The notes below the pieces were generated by a model that worked only from the letters and a program-made list of their open reading frames with translations, was not told the origin of the DNA and did no database searches. Below, piece by piece: positions 43,739 through 52,523 of a stretch of 64,000 nt of DNA (its first letter is position 1; the number at the start of each line of letters is the position of its first letter). This DNA is from Rhodoglobus vestalii (GTDB taxonomy: Bacteria > Actinomycetota > Actinomycetes > Actinomycetales > Microbacteriaceae): NCBI RefSeq assembly GCF_006788895.1, contig NZ_VFRA01000001.1, positions 2,542,001 through 2,606,000 on the forward strand, written 5' to 3'. The position numbers and the translations under genes are program-made.

Positions 43739-45340
43739 ATGGAGAGAATTTCCACAGCCGCCAGGCCGTCCCATCCGACGTTCGTGGCAAACGACGAGTC
43801 AATGCGTGCTCTCGTGGAGCAATTGCGCGAGCGAATCGCAACGACGGCTCTCGGCGGTTCGGAGAAATCTCGCGACCGGCACGTCTCGCGCGGCAAGTTG
43901 CTGCCGCGCGATCGAGTCGATGAGTTGCTCGACGAGGGTAGTCCTTTCATTGAGATCGCACCGCTCGCGGCCAACGGAATCTACAACGACGATGCCCCGG
44001 GTGCTGGCGTTATCGCTGGTATCGGCCTCATCCACTCCCGCCCGGTTCTCGTCATCTCCAACGATGCGACCGTCAAGGGTGGCACCTACTTTCCGCTCAC
44101 CGTCAAGAAACACCTTCGGGCTCAAGAGATCGCGCTCGAAAACAAGCTTCCCTGCGTGTACCTCGTCGACTCGGGTGGCGCTTTCCTGCCGATGCAAGAC
44201 GAAGTCTTTCCGGATCGTGATCACTTTGGCCGCATCTTCTACAACCAGGCTCGGCTGTCGGCAGCAGGCATCCCGCAGATCGCGTCGGTCATGGGTTCGT
44301 GCACTGCGGGTGGCGCGTACGTGCCGGCGATGAGTGATGAGACGATTATTGTGCGCAATCAGGGCACAATCTTCTTGGGTGGTCCGCCGCTCGTGAAGGC
44401 GGCGATCGGTGAGATTGTGACGGCTGAAGAATTGGGAGGGGGAGACGTTCACGCCCGAACCTCAGGGGTCACAGATCATCTCGCCGACGACGACCGCCAT
44501 GCTTTGCAGATTGTGCGCGACATCATTGCGACAATTCCGAAGCCCGCCGCACCGGCCTGGGATGTTGTCGAATCACGCCCGCCATCCGTCAACCCTGATG
44601 AACTCTACGGTGTCGTGCCGACCGACGTGCAAAGCCCCTACGAGGTGCGTGAAGTAATTGCTCGTCTGGTGGATGGCAGCGAGTTCCACGAGTTCAAAAA
44701 GGAGTACGGCACGACCCTCATCACGGGCTTCGCGACACTGCACGGGCATCCGGTCGGCATCATTGCCAATGCTGGTGTTCTGTTCAGCGAATCGGCGCTC
44801 AAGGGCGCGCACTTCATCGAGCTGTGCGACCAGCGCGGCATCCCGCTGCTGTTTCTGCAGAACATTTCGGGATTCATGGTCGGCAAGGAATATGAGGCCG
44901 GCGGCATTGCCAAGAATGGCGCCAAGATGGTCACCGCCGTCGCTACGACGCGTGTTCCTAAGTTCACGGTCGTCATCGGTGGATCATTCGGTGCTGGTAA
45001 CTACTCGATGTGTGGACGCTCCTACTCGCCGCGTTTCTTGTGGATGTGGCCCAACGCCCGCATCTCGGTCATGGGCGGCCCGCAAGCTGCCGCGGTGCTC
45101 TCGACGGTGCGCCGCGACCAACTGGGCGAAGACGAGTTCACCGACGACGACAAGGTCGCATTCGAGAAGCCCATCCGCGAGCAGTACGAACGCCAGGGCA
45201 GCCCCTACTATTCGACCGCCCGACTGTGGGATGACGGAATTATCGACCCCAAAGACACTAGAGACGTGCTCGGCATGGCTCTCGATATCGCTGCGGCCAC
45301 CCCGCTGCCTGAGCCGGGCTTCGGCCTCTTCCGGATGTGA
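43739..45340 (+). CDS. accD1: acyl-CoA carboxylase carboxyltransferase subunit (3-methylcrotonyl-CoA)
   Basis: Transfers carboxyl from biotin to the acyl-CoA. The 533-residue protein matches methylcrotonyl-CoA carboxylase beta: [87 protein letters not shown], and [19 protein letters not shown] 43739 ([12 protein letters not shown]) has GAAGG 8 nt upstream. The order here (accD1, accA1, fadE, maoC, citE) is that of M. tuberculosis Rv2502c-Rv2498c, where it serves leucine breakdown. Confidence 0.93.
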   Translation: MERISTAARPSHPTFVANDESMRALVEQLRERIATTALGGSEKSRDRHVSRGKLLPRDRVDELLDEGSPFIEIAPLAANGIYNDDAPGAGVIAGIGLIHSRPVLVISNDATVKGGTYFPLTVKKHLRAQEIALENKLPCVYLVDSGGAFLPMQDEVFPDRDHFGRIFYNQARLSAAGIPQIASVMGSCTAGGAYVPAMSDETIIVRNQGTIFLGGPPLVKAAIGEIVTAEELGGGDVHARTSGVTDHLADDDRHALQIVRDIIATIPKPAAPAWDVVESRPPSVNPDELYGVVPTDVQSPYEVREVIARLVDGSEFHEFKKEYGTTLITGFATLHGHPVGIIANAGVLFSESALKGAHFIELCDQRGIPLLFLQNISGFMVGKEYEAGGIAKNGAKMVTAVATTRVPKFTVVIGGSFGAGNYSMCGRSYSPRFLWMWPNARISVMGGPQAAAVLSTVRRDQLGEDEFTDDDKVAFEKPIREQYERQGSPYYSTARLWDDGIIDPKDTRDVLGMALDIAAATPLPEPGFGLFRM

Positions 45341-47415
45341 TGGCTATGTTCTCTGCTGTTCTGGTCGCCAATCGTGGTGAAATTTCCTGTCGCATCACCC
45401 GCACCCTGCACTCGATGGGCATCCGTTCCATTGCCGTTTACACCGAGCACGACCATGACGCGAAGCACGTGCGGGTGGCAGATGCTGCCGTCCTGATCGG
45501 GAGCTACCTCTCGGTCGAAGAGATCGTTGCTGCCGCACATGCCATTCCGAGCATGAACGCTGAGGCGATTCATCCGGGCTATGGATTTCTGTCGGAAAAC
45601 GCGCACTTGGCCGAAGCTTGTGCAGCAGCAGGGGTGACTTTCATCGGCCCGGGCGTGGACGCGCTCACCATCATGGGCGACAAGATCGCCTCGAAGAAGC
45701 ATGTGACCGAGCGTGGTGTCGCGGTAATTCCCGGTGTCGCTGAGCCGGGCATGACCAACGATGATCTTGTGGCTGCGGCCGATGAGGTGGGGTTCCCGCT
45801 GCTGATTAAGCCATCTGCGGGTGGTGGCGGCAAGGGCATGACGATTGTGCGCGAGCCCGCGGCAGTAGCCGACGCTCTCGCCTCTGCTCGCCGCGTGGCC
45901 AGTGCTGCGTTCGGCGACGACACCCTGTTTCTCGAACGTCTCGTGGAGAAGCCGCGCCACATCGAGGTGCAGGTTCTGGCCGACAGCCACGGCACGACGA
46001 TCCATCTGGGGGAGCGCGAGTGCTCGTTGCAGCGCCGCCACCAGAAGATCATCGAAGAAGCGCCGTCACCGCTACTTGACGAAGCAACCCGGCAGCGTAT
46101 TGGTGAGGCGGCGTGTGAGGTTGCGCGCAGCGTCAACTACGTCGGAGCCGGAACAGTTGAGTTCCTTGCCTCCGATAATTCGCCAGACGAGTTCTTCTTC
46201 ATGGAGATGAACACCCGACTGCAAGTGGAGCATCCCGTCACGGAGATGGTCACGGGAATCGACCTGGTGGAGTGGCAAGTGCGCATTGCGGCGGGCGAGA
46301 AGCTCACGGTGGAGAAGCCGCAGCTCACCGGTCACTCGGTCGAGGCCCGCATCTACTCAGAAGATCCCGCCAACGACTTCCTACCCTCGGCCGGTCGAAT
46401 CATCGCACTGTACGAAGCCGACGGCGCTCATTCAAGCAGCGTGCATTCAGACGGCCTGCATTCAGACGGAGTGCATTCAGACGGAGTGCGTGCAGGCAGC
46501 GTGCGCGTCGATAGCTCGCTCGTTGAGGGTGGCACGGTCTCCGCGAACTACGACCCGATGCTAGCGAAGGTGATTTCCTACGGCGCAACACGTGACGAAG
46601 CGTTCACGGCCCTCGACCGAGCGCTGGCCGACACCGTGATTCTGGGCGTCACCACAAACATCGAGTTCTTGAGGGCGCTCCTGGCTCGCGATGATGTTCG
46701 GGCAGGTGCGCTGGATACGGGTCTTATCGAGCGGGCGCTGGCCGAGATCGAGTTCGCGGCCCCGAGCCCTGCCGTGCTTGCTGCGGCGGCCCTGAGCATC
46801 CATTCTGATCATTGGATGTCGGGCTCACCCTGGCAGCAACCGAGCGGTTGGAGAGTCGGCAAGCATCGCCCCGCCCGCTACCGTTTTGAGTGTGCTGGGA
46901 CTGTGCACGAGGTTCTAGTTGCCGGGCCGCCCAGCGCAGCGCAAGTCACGGTCGCGGACCAAACCACCCCGGCTCGCCTGACGAGTACCGGTATCGAGTG
47001 GGGCACCCTCAGCATCCCGCTCACAATCGCTCGAGATAGCGCGCGCGCAGCATCCGACACTTCCACCATCTGGGTTGCCCAGCAGGGCACCTCGTTCTCG
47101 CTGATTGAGCAGAGCCGCGCGGAGTCGTTGGCCACCCACCGCGCAACCCTCGCCCGGGTCGCTGGCGTTGTCGATCCCGAGCTTCGTTCGCCCATGCCCG
47201 GCACCGTGGTTGCGGTTGCTGTTGCCCACGGTGACACGGTGACTGCCGGTCAGACGGTGCTCACGATTGAAGCCATGAAGATGGAACACCCCGTCGTTGC
47301 GACCCTCGATGGGGTTGTCGACATTAGTTTGAAGCCTGGCGATCTGGTCACACGCGATCAGATCGTTGCCCGAATCGAATCGCCACAAGCGAGCACTGAA
47401 GGAGAAACCCCATGA
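45340..47415 (+). CDS. accA1: biotin carboxylase/biotin carrier subunit (3-methylcrotonyl-CoA carboxylase alpha)
   Basis: A 691-residue protein: biotin carboxylase domain (about residues 1-450) with VLVANRGEISCRI, AEAIHPGYGFLSEN, PSAGGGGKGM and FLEMNTRLQVEHPVTE-type FFMEMNTRLQ; a middle linker domain; and a C-terminal biotinyl domain with IEAMKMEHPV, whose second Lys... is the biotin site within AMKM. It overlaps accD1 by 1 nt (TGATG; ATG 45340, with ATG 45346 as alternative) and the dehydrogenase gene by 4 nt. A repeat-rich insertion occupies residues about 363-387 in the carboxylase C-domain loop. Confidence 0.93.
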   Translation: MAMFSAVLVANRGEISCRITRTLHSMGIRSIAVYTEHDHDAKHVRVADAAVLIGSYLSVEEIVAAAHAIPSMNAEAIHPGYGFLSENAHLAEACAAAGVTFIGPGVDALTIMGDKIASKKHVTERGVAVIPGVAEPGMTNDDLVAAADEVGFPLLIKPSAGGGGKGMTIVREPAAVADALASARRVASAAFGDDTLFLERLVEKPRHIEVQVLADSHGTTIHLGERECSLQRRHQKIIEEAPSPLLDEATRQRIGEAACEVARSVNYVGAGTVEFLASDNSPDEFFFMEMNTRLQVEHPVTEMVTGIDLVEWQVRIAAGEKLTVEKPQLTGHSVEARIYSEDPANDFLPSAGRIIALYEADGAHSSSVHSDGLHSDGVHSDGVRAGSVRVDSSLVEGGTVSANYDPMLAKVISYGATRDEAFTALDRALADTVILGVTTNIEFLRALLARDDVRAGALDTGLIERALAEIEFAAPSPAVLAAAALSIHSDHWMSGSPWQQPSGWRVGKHRPARYRFECAGTVHEVLVAGPPSAAQVTVADQTTPARLTSTGIEWGTLSIPLTIARDSARAASDTSTIWVAQQGTSFSLIEQSRAESLATHRATLARVAGVVDPELRSPMPGTVVAVAVAHGDTVTAGQTVLTIEAMKMEHPVVATLDGVVDISLKPGDLVTRDQIVARIESPQASTEGETP
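46426..46500 (+). repeat. five 15-bp tandem repeats inside accA1
   Basis: Consecutive 15-bp units start at 46426, 46441, 46456, 46471 and 46486. Units 2-4 are near-identical (GTGCATTCAGACGGA type, encoding Val-His-Ser-Asp-Gly), and the two outer units are degenerate. They keep frame and add about 25 residues to a surface loop of the biotin carboxylase domain. Confidence 0.9.
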
Positions 47416-48584
47416 GCCATGTAGTCACCCACCTCGGTCTCACCGATGATGAGAAGAAGCTGCAAGCGGACGTCCGCCACTTTGCCGACACCGTTGTCGC
47501 CCCGGCGGCGTACGAATACGACACGAAGCGTGAACTGCCGTACGAGATCATCGCCCAGATGGGGGAGATGGGGCTTTTCGGTTTGCCGTTCCCGAAGGAG
47601 TTCGGTGGGCAAGGAAAAGATTATGTTTCGCTGTGTCTAGCAGTTGAGGAGTTGGCTCGGGTCGACCAGTCAATCGCGGTCACGCTTGAAGCCGGTCTCG
47701 GCCTCGGCGCTATGCCGATCTTCAAGCAGGGCACTGATGCGCAAAAGCAGGAGTGGTTGCCGATGCTCGCGCGCGGTGAAGCCCTCGCAGGGTTCGGCCT
47801 AACCGAGGCGGAAGCCGGCTCTGATGCTGCAGGCACCAAGACCACGGCGGAGCTTGTCGATGGCGAATGGGTCATCAACGGAACGAAGCAATTCATCACC
47901 AACTCGGGGAGCAAGATCACCAAGCTGGTGACCGTTACCGCGGTGACGGGTCGCCGCGATAACGGCAAGCCTGAACTGAGCGCCATTCTGGTTCCCAATG
48001 GCACGCCCGGTTTCACCGTGCACCCGCCCTATGACAAGGTCGGCTGGCACACCTCCGACACGCATCCGCTGTCGTTCGACAATGTGCGTGTTCCCGAAGC
48101 GAACCTTCTGGGTGAGCGCGGCCGCGGTTTCGCGAACTTCATCGAGACGCTGGACGAGGGTCGTGTTGCTTTTGCGGCACTCTGCACGGGGGCCGCGCAG
48201 GGCTGCCTCGAGGAGTCGATCCGTTACGCCAACGAACGCCATGTCTTCGGTCGTTCGATCGGCTCGAACCAGCACATCGCGTTCAAGATTGCGCGGATGC
48301 AGGCACGGGTACATTCGGCACGCTTGGCTACCTACGATGCAGCCCGCAAAATGGTTGCGGGTATTCCTTTCAAGGCGGAGGCGAGTTTGGCGAAAATGAT
48401 CAGCAGCGAGGCGGCGATGGATAACGCTCGGGATGCCACTCAGATCTTTGGCGGCTACGGCTTCCTCAACCAAACGCCTGTCGCTCGCCACTACCGCGAC
48501 TCCAAGGTGCTTGAGCTCGGCGAGGGCACCACCGAGGTTCAGCTGATGGTTATTGCCCGCGAGTTGGGATTCGCCACACTATGA
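47412..48584 (+). CDS. acyl-CoA dehydrogenase (isovaleryl-CoA/branched-chain type)
   Basis: FAD-dependent alpha,beta-dehydrogenation of a branched acyl-CoA. The 390-residue protein has the ACAD signatures GFGLTEAEAGSDAAGTKTTAELVDGEWVINGTKQFITNSG and IFGGYGFLNQTPVARHYRDSKVLELGEGTTEVQ. The Glu in EGTTE is at the usual catalytic position of many ACADs. It matches FadE19 of the M. tuberculosis locus, placing it at isovaleryl-CoA or 2-methyl-branched acyl-CoA. It overlaps both neighbours by 4 nt. Confidence 0.93.
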   Translation: MSHVVTHLGLTDDEKKLQADVRHFADTVVAPAAYEYDTKRELPYEIIAQMGEMGLFGLPFPKEFGGQGKDYVSLCLAVEELARVDQSIAVTLEAGLGLGAMPIFKQGTDAQKQEWLPMLARGEALAGFGLTEAEAGSDAAGTKTTAELVDGEWVINGTKQFITNSGSKITKLVTVTAVTGRRDNGKPELSAILVPNGTPGFTVHPPYDKVGWHTSDTHPLSFDNVRVPEANLLGERGRGFANFIETLDEGRVAFAALCTGAAQGCLEESIRYANERHVFGRSIGSNQHIAFKIARMQARVHSARLATYDAARKMVAGIPFKAEASLAKMISSEAAMDNARDATQIFGGYGFLNQTPVARHYRDSKVLELGEGTTEVQLMVIARELGFATL

Positions 48585-49060
48585 CCGGCAAACGTATTCA
48601 GCAGCGCGGCCTCTGGTTCGACGAGTTCGAGGAGGGTGCGGTTTACCTGCACGCGCCCGGTCGCACCGTTACTGAGGCCGACAATGTCTTCTTTACGACG
48701 CTCACAATGAACACGCAGTCGTTGCATTTGGATGCTGCGTGGTCGGCGGAGCAACCTTTTGGGCAGCGCTTGATGAATTCGATGTTCACGCTCTCGACGA
48801 TGGTGGGGGCATCCGTGGCTCAGCTGACGCAGGGCACGATTGTGGCGAACTTGGGTTTCACTGAGGTCAACTTTCCGCATCCGCTTTATCACGGCGACAC
48901 AATGTATTCGGAGAGTGAAGTGCTGGAGAAGCGGCTCTCGAAGTCGCGCCCCGGCCAGGGCATCATCTCGCTGCGGCACACTGCCAAGAACCAAGAGGGA
49001 GTTGTTGTTGCTGTGGCAACTCGCTCGGTAATGGTCTGGACTGAGGAGAACGCACCGTGA
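48581..49060 (+). CDS. MaoC-family enoyl-CoA hydratase
   Basis: A 159-residue hotdog hydratase. It begins GLWFDEFEEGAVYLHAPGRTVTEADNVFFTTLTMNTQSLHLD, the MaoC pattern with the catalytic Asp/His region (MNTQSLHLDAAW). It probably hydrates 3-methylglutaconyl-CoA in the place that a crotonase-type LiuC fills in proteobacteria; this is inferred from position (M. tuberculosis Rv2499c). It overlaps the dehydrogenase and citE genes by 4 nt each. Confidence 0.87.
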   Translation: MTGKRIQQRGLWFDEFEEGAVYLHAPGRTVTEADNVFFTTLTMNTQSLHLDAAWSAEQPFGQRLMNSMFTLSTMVGASVAQLTQGTIVANLGFTEVNFPHPLYHGDTMYSESEVLEKRLSKSRPGQGIISLRHTAKNQEGVVVAVATRSVMVWTEENAP

Positions 49061-49872
49061 GTTTCACCCTAGGTCCGTCGATTCTGTTTGTTCCGGCTGA
49101 TCGCCCGGATCGCTATGCGAAAGCTCTGGAGCGCGCGGATGCCATCATTATTGACCTTGAGGATGCTGTTGCCAGTGTCGACAAGGCTGAGGCGCGCAAG
49201 GCACTCATCGCGAACCCGATGGATCCGGCACGCACGATCGTGCGGATCAACCCCGCCGGCACGCAGGACCACGACAGTGACCTCGAAGCTCTCGAGCAGA
49301 CCGACTACCGCACCGTGATGCTGGCGAAGGCGGAGTCGGTTGCTGACTTTGATGCGTTGACCGAGCTCGATGTGATCGCACTGTGCGAGACCGCTCGTGG
49401 TGTGCTCGCTGCGACAAGTCTCGCGTCGCTCGATTGCGTGGTTGCTCTTATGTGGGGTGCGGAAGATCTCGTTGCTTCGCTCGGTGGTACTTCGTCACGC
49501 GAAGACGATGGGCCGTATCGCGGCGTGGCGCTCCATGCGCGTTCGTCGGTTCTGCTCGCGGCCGGTGCCTATTCGAAGGCCGTGATCGACGCGGTGCATC
49601 TCGATATTTCCGACACCGATGGCCTCGGTGCTGAGGCTCGGGATGCTGCAGCGCTCGGGTTCACCGCGACGGCCTGCATCCATCCCTCACAGGTCGCGGT
49701 TGTGCGTGAGAGCTACGCGCCGACGGTCGAGCAGATCGCGTCAGCGCGGGCACTTCTCGCCGCAGCGGAAACGCAGCTCGGCGTCTTCAGCTTTGAGGGT
49801 CGGATGGTCGATGGGCCCATCCTGCGACACGCCGAGTGCGTTGTTGCGCGGGCGGGGTTGCGGGAGGCTTAG
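49057..49872 (+). CDS. citE: CitE-type beta-hydroxyacyl-CoA lyase (HpcH/HpaI family)
   Basis: A 271-residue TIM-barrel lyase with the family pattern SILFVPADRPDRYAKALERADAIIIDLEDAVA (Mg-binding Asp/Glu region), RINPAGTQDHDSDLEALEQ, VIALCETARGVLAA and LMWGAEDLVASLGGTSSREDDGPY. The M. tuberculosis homologue Rv2498c cleaves hydroxyacyl-CoAs such as HMG-CoA and citramalyl-CoA, giving the last step of leucine degradation here in place of a LiuE-type HMG-CoA lyase. It is the last gene of the operon, and a diverged partial copy lies 840 nt downstream. Confidence 0.9.
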   Translation: MSFTLGPSILFVPADRPDRYAKALERADAIIIDLEDAVASVDKAEARKALIANPMDPARTIVRINPAGTQDHDSDLEALEQTDYRTVMLAKAESVADFDALTELDVIALCETARGVLAATSLASLDCVVALMWGAEDLVASLGGTSSREDDGPYRGVALHARSSVLLAAGAYSKAVIDAVHLDISDTDGLGAEARDAAALGFTATACIHPSQVAVVRESYAPTVEQIASARALLAAAETQLGVFSFEGRMVDGPILRHAECVVARAGLREA

Positions 49873-49933
49873 CTGAGACTCGCACACGTTTTCGGGAGTG
49901 CGAAGCATTGCCGATGCGGACTGTCGCGGAGTT

Positions 49934-50686
49934 TCAACGAAGCTTGAGCTCCTTAGCTAGTGCATCTGTATCGGCTGCGCCCGGAGGGCCTGCATAGCCG
50001 TTTTGTGCCATAACTATGAGTTCTTGGCCAGACTTCAGCGGGAATGCTCTGGCGGTGCGGCTCGGGGTCGCCCATTTCACGTTGAGGTCACGCCCGGGCT
50101 TGAGGTCCAACCGACGCGGTACGTCGAACCACGGTTTGCCGAAGGCAAAAATGAAACTGGAGTTGAGCTCTCCCAACGGATCAAGGACGAACTCGCGGAG
50201 CGCGTCTGCGGGTGGGGTCATTGACCCGGTTACGCGGGAAGAGTGGTACGGATACATCTCGAAGAATACGCCGTTGGACATCTGCCACTCGGATCGCTCA
50301 AACAAACGTTGAGCGAACTTAAATCGGTTGCGGTAATAGGTATTCCGGCCGTGAATCGATTCCCAAAGCTCGCCAACGTACGGCGCTGTGGATGCCCAGT
50401 CGTGATAGCTCATCGACTTCAGTTGCTCAACGAAGTAGCCGCCGTGCGCTTGGAAGCGTGGCACGGCACCACCCGGGTTTAACCCGAGCATAATCATCGG
50501 TGCGTCATTACCAATCAATTTTCCCGTATACGGTTCCGGAAATACGTCCAGGCGTACAGCGCCCTGGCCCTTACCTTGATACGACTTGAACCAGGCGCGG
50601 AGGCGCTCTGGCACCTCGAGATCTCCACCAATCCAGCGTTCGGTTTCGCGATTCCAAAACTCCACGAGATCATCGAGTGCAGACAT
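49934..50686 (-). CDS. uracil-DNA-glycosylase-superfamily-like protein
   Basis: A 250-residue soluble protein. Residues 68-73 (GLNPGG, in APMIMLGLNPGGAVPRF) resemble motif 1 of the UDG superfamily (GxNPG as in TDG/SMUG types), followed by FFEMYPYHS at 141-149 and a late FAFGKPWFDV strand that would precede motif 2. A classical motif-2 His-Pro-Ser is not seen; the nearest sequence is QNGYAGPPGA. Glycosylase activity is therefore uncertain. It lies alone on the minus strand between citE and its truncated copy, with its own leaderless promoter (TAGCAT-N6-ATG). Its base composition looks lower in GC than its neighbours. Confidence 0.6.
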   Translation of the reverse strand: MSALDDLVEFWNRETERWIGGDLEVPERLRAWFKSYQGKGQGAVRLDVFPEPYTGKLIGNDAPMIMLGLNPGGAVPRFQAHGGYFVEQLKSMSYHDWASTAPYVGELWESIHGRNTYYRNRFKFAQRLFERSEWQMSNGVFFEMYPYHSSRVTGSMTPPADALREFVLDPLGELNSSFIFAFGKPWFDVPRRLDLKPGRDLNVKWATPSRTARAFPLKSGQELIVMAQNGYAGPPGAADTDALAKELKLR

Positions 50687-50692
50687 ATGCCA

Positions 50693-50698
50693 ATGCTA
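50693..50698 (-). promoter_or_regulatory. -10 box of leaderless UDG-like transcript
   Basis: TAGCAT on the minus strand, then TGGCAT and the ATG at 50686. Confidence 0.5.
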
Positions 50699-50711
50699 CT
50701 TGTAGTCTGTG

Positions 50712-51143
50712 GGCTCATATATGTGGGGCGCCGAAGATCTGGTGGCGTCGCTCGGTGGTTCGTCGTCCCGCGAAGACGATGGCCCGTACCGCGGTGTGGC
50801 GCTGCACGCGCGCTCGTCGGTGTTGCTAGCGGTTGGTGCCTATTCGAAGGCTATGATCGACGCCGTGCGTCGCGACATCGCTGACCTCGACGGGCTGGGT
50901 GCAGGGGCTCGGGATGCGGCAGCGGTCGGGTTTACGGCAACGGCCTGCATTCATCCCTCTCAGGTTGCGGTTGTTCGCGAGAGCTATGCGCCTACGGTCG
51001 AGCAGACCGCGTCGGCACGGGCACTTCTCGCCGCCGCGGAAACACAGCCTGGCGTCTTCACCTTCGAGGGTCGTATGGTCGACGGCCCCATCCTGCGGCA
51101 CACGGAGTGCGTGGTGGCGCGGGCGAGGTTGCGCGAGGGTTAA
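50712..51143 (+). pseudogene. 5'-truncated, diverged copy of citE
   Basis: From TATGTGGGG at about 50714 to its stop, the frame encodes the last 140 residues of a CitE protein (MWGAEDLVASLGGSSSREDDGPYRG onwards), colinear with the full gene at 49449-49872. The DNA differs at many, mostly third, positions (I estimate 80-85% identity by eye), so it is not a recent duplication. The first half of the barrel, including the metal-binding region, is absent. Confidence 0.85.
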
Positions 51144-51167
51144 TCATTTTTGACGACTCGACCGGTG

Positions 51168-51173
51168 TAGGGT
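51168..51173 (+). promoter_or_regulatory. -10 box of leaderless DUF4145 transcript
   Basis: TAGGGT, then TTCGGC and the ATG at 51180. TTGACG at 51150 resembles a -35 but is too close (12 nt). Confidence 0.5.
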
Positions 51174-51179
51174 TTCGGC

Positions 51180-51806
51180 ATGGCTGATGCTATCTCCGAT
51201 CTCACAATAATTAGTGGTGCCCCAGGCAACTTTTCGAAAAGCGATAACCGCGCGTTCGTTCTCGGAGAGTGCCCAAACTGCGCTGGAACGCAACTCATTT
51301 TGCTTGGCTACAAAACGATATCCAGTCCGATTACGCGCTGGTTGAGGTGCGCAAACTGCGAACACGGGTTGGTTCAGAACGGCTCGAAGACGAGCCCGAG
51401 CACCCTTCCGCTGCGAGTTCCCAAAGGAGTTTCCGGGGGTGAACTCGAGCTTTGGAATGAGATTAGAGAGTGCCTAGGGGGCGGGACAACGACGGCTGCA
51501 GTTATGCTCTGTCGCAAACTCTTGCTACATATCGCAGTTTCGCAAGGGCTCCACGAGAAGGGCGAGAACGGCAGATCGCCCAACTTTCTCCAAGCAGTGA
51601 ACCATCTTGAGAGCGAAGGCGTAATTACAAAAAAGATGCGTGTTTGGGTCGATCGAATTAAAGATGTAGGTAACGAGGCCAACCACGTCATTGCGTCGGT
51701 AAGTAAGGCTCAGGCAATGGACGTGGCAGAGTTCACCGAGCAGCTCCTTCGCCTTACGTATGAGATGGACTATCTGATTGAGAAGCGAGCGGAGCCTGAG
51801 GAATAA
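51180..51806 (+). CDS. DUF4145 protein with N-terminal zinc ribbon
   Basis: A 208-residue protein. The N-terminus has a four-Cys zinc ribbon (Cys31, Cys34, Cys57, Cys60: CPNC then CANC). Residues about 90-200 match DUF4145, a HEPN-related helical domain, with AAVMLCRKLLLHIAV and DVGNEANHVIA (the G-N-x-x-x-H signature). DUF4145 proteins are frequent in accessory regions and next to restriction or defence genes; the molecular role is unknown. It starts a run of unrelated single genes on alternating strands. Confidence 0.8.
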   Translation: MADAISDLTIISGAPGNFSKSDNRAFVLGECPNCAGTQLILLGYKTISSPITRWLRCANCEHGLVQNGSKTSPSTLPLRVPKGVSGGELELWNEIRECLGGGTTTAAVMLCRKLLLHIAVSQGLHEKGENGRSPNFLQAVNHLESEGVITKKMRVWVDRIKDVGNEANHVIASVSKAQAMDVAEFTEQLLRLTYEMDYLIEKRAEPEE

Positions 51807-51855
51807 GGGGCAATAACGTAGCGAGCCCCTAGGAATCCAACTTCACGCTGCAGGG

Positions 51856-52446
51856 CTAATGCGGAGTTTTCTCCATTAATGAGCGCTCAATGTGTACTCG
51901 TCCCAACGTAACCACGAGGGCTACTCGCAATTGCTCGGCTGCCTCGACGAAGTCATCAGCTACAGACTGAGTCAGCTCGATGCCAGGCGCCCCATGGGCA
52001 ACCTGATTGCGAATCGATTGAAGGTCCTTGGCGACGTTAGCTGCTTCTCTGCTTATGAGGTCGCTGGCGGATAGTTTGCGGATCACGCGAGGTACCGAAC
52101 GGGCCTCTTGCCCAGACAAACCAAGGGAATGCCCAATTTTCTCGGTTACAGACTCGATGGCGGACCAGGAGCGGAGCATGCTGCCTGCGGCGGCATCGAT
52201 GTCCTTCACCTTTTCGACTTTCTCTATCTTGGCGAGCGGATCCGATAACTCGGGAATCTCCTCGGACTCTGTGGCAGCCCGTTTCGCGCTCTCCTGTAAT
52301 TTAACGCTCGCGCCAAACAAGCTTGCCTCCGTTATGCGAGCGAACACGCTAGTAAGCTGCCGCCGAAACACGAATACTCCGGTTATCGCTACGCCAGGCC
52401 AAGCAAGCGCCTGAAGGTATCTCAAAACCAGCTCTGCGATTTCCAT
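51856..52446 (-). CDS. membrane-anchored HEPN-like protein (196 aa)
   Basis: One membrane helix at residues 13-28 (ALAWPGVAITGVFVF), a coiled-coil-like segment (about 50-85), and a C-terminal helical domain with DLQSIRNQVAHGAPG: Arg146-Asn147-x3-His151 fits the RX4-6H motif of HEPN RNases with a polar residue after Arg. The fold and activity are inferred from that motif only; it could be a DUF4145-like non-catalytic domain. It is convergent with the DUF4145 gene and divergent from 52524. CATGAT lies 6 nt before the ATG. Confidence 0.6.
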   Translation of the reverse strand: MEIAELVLRYLQALAWPGVAITGVFVFRRQLTSVFARITEASLFGASVKLQESAKRAATESEEIPELSDPLAKIEKVEKVKDIDAAAGSMLRSWSAIESVTEKIGHSLGLSGQEARSVPRVIRKLSASDLISREAANVAKDLQSIRNQVAHGAPGIELTQSVADDFVEAAEQLRVALVVTLGRVHIERSLMEKTPH

Positions 52447-52511
52447 GGGGCAATCATGACATGCCGAACACCACGACGGGCCCTATTCGTTCGCCTGCGT
52501 TCGCCGTGCGA

Positions 52512-52517
52512 TAGCCT
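52512..52517 (+). promoter_or_regulatory. -10 box of leaderless transcript 52524
   Basis: TAGCCT, then CCCACT and the ATG at 52524. Confidence 0.5.
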
Positions 52518-52523
52518 CCCACT

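Noticed and set aside
51150-51155. TTGACG as -35 box for the DUF4145 gene
   Set aside because: Only 12 nt separate it from TAGGGT, too short for a standard promoter.
49873-51179. insertion sequence between the citE copies
   Set aside because: The only gene there is UDG-like; no transposase motif or terminal inverted repeats were seen.
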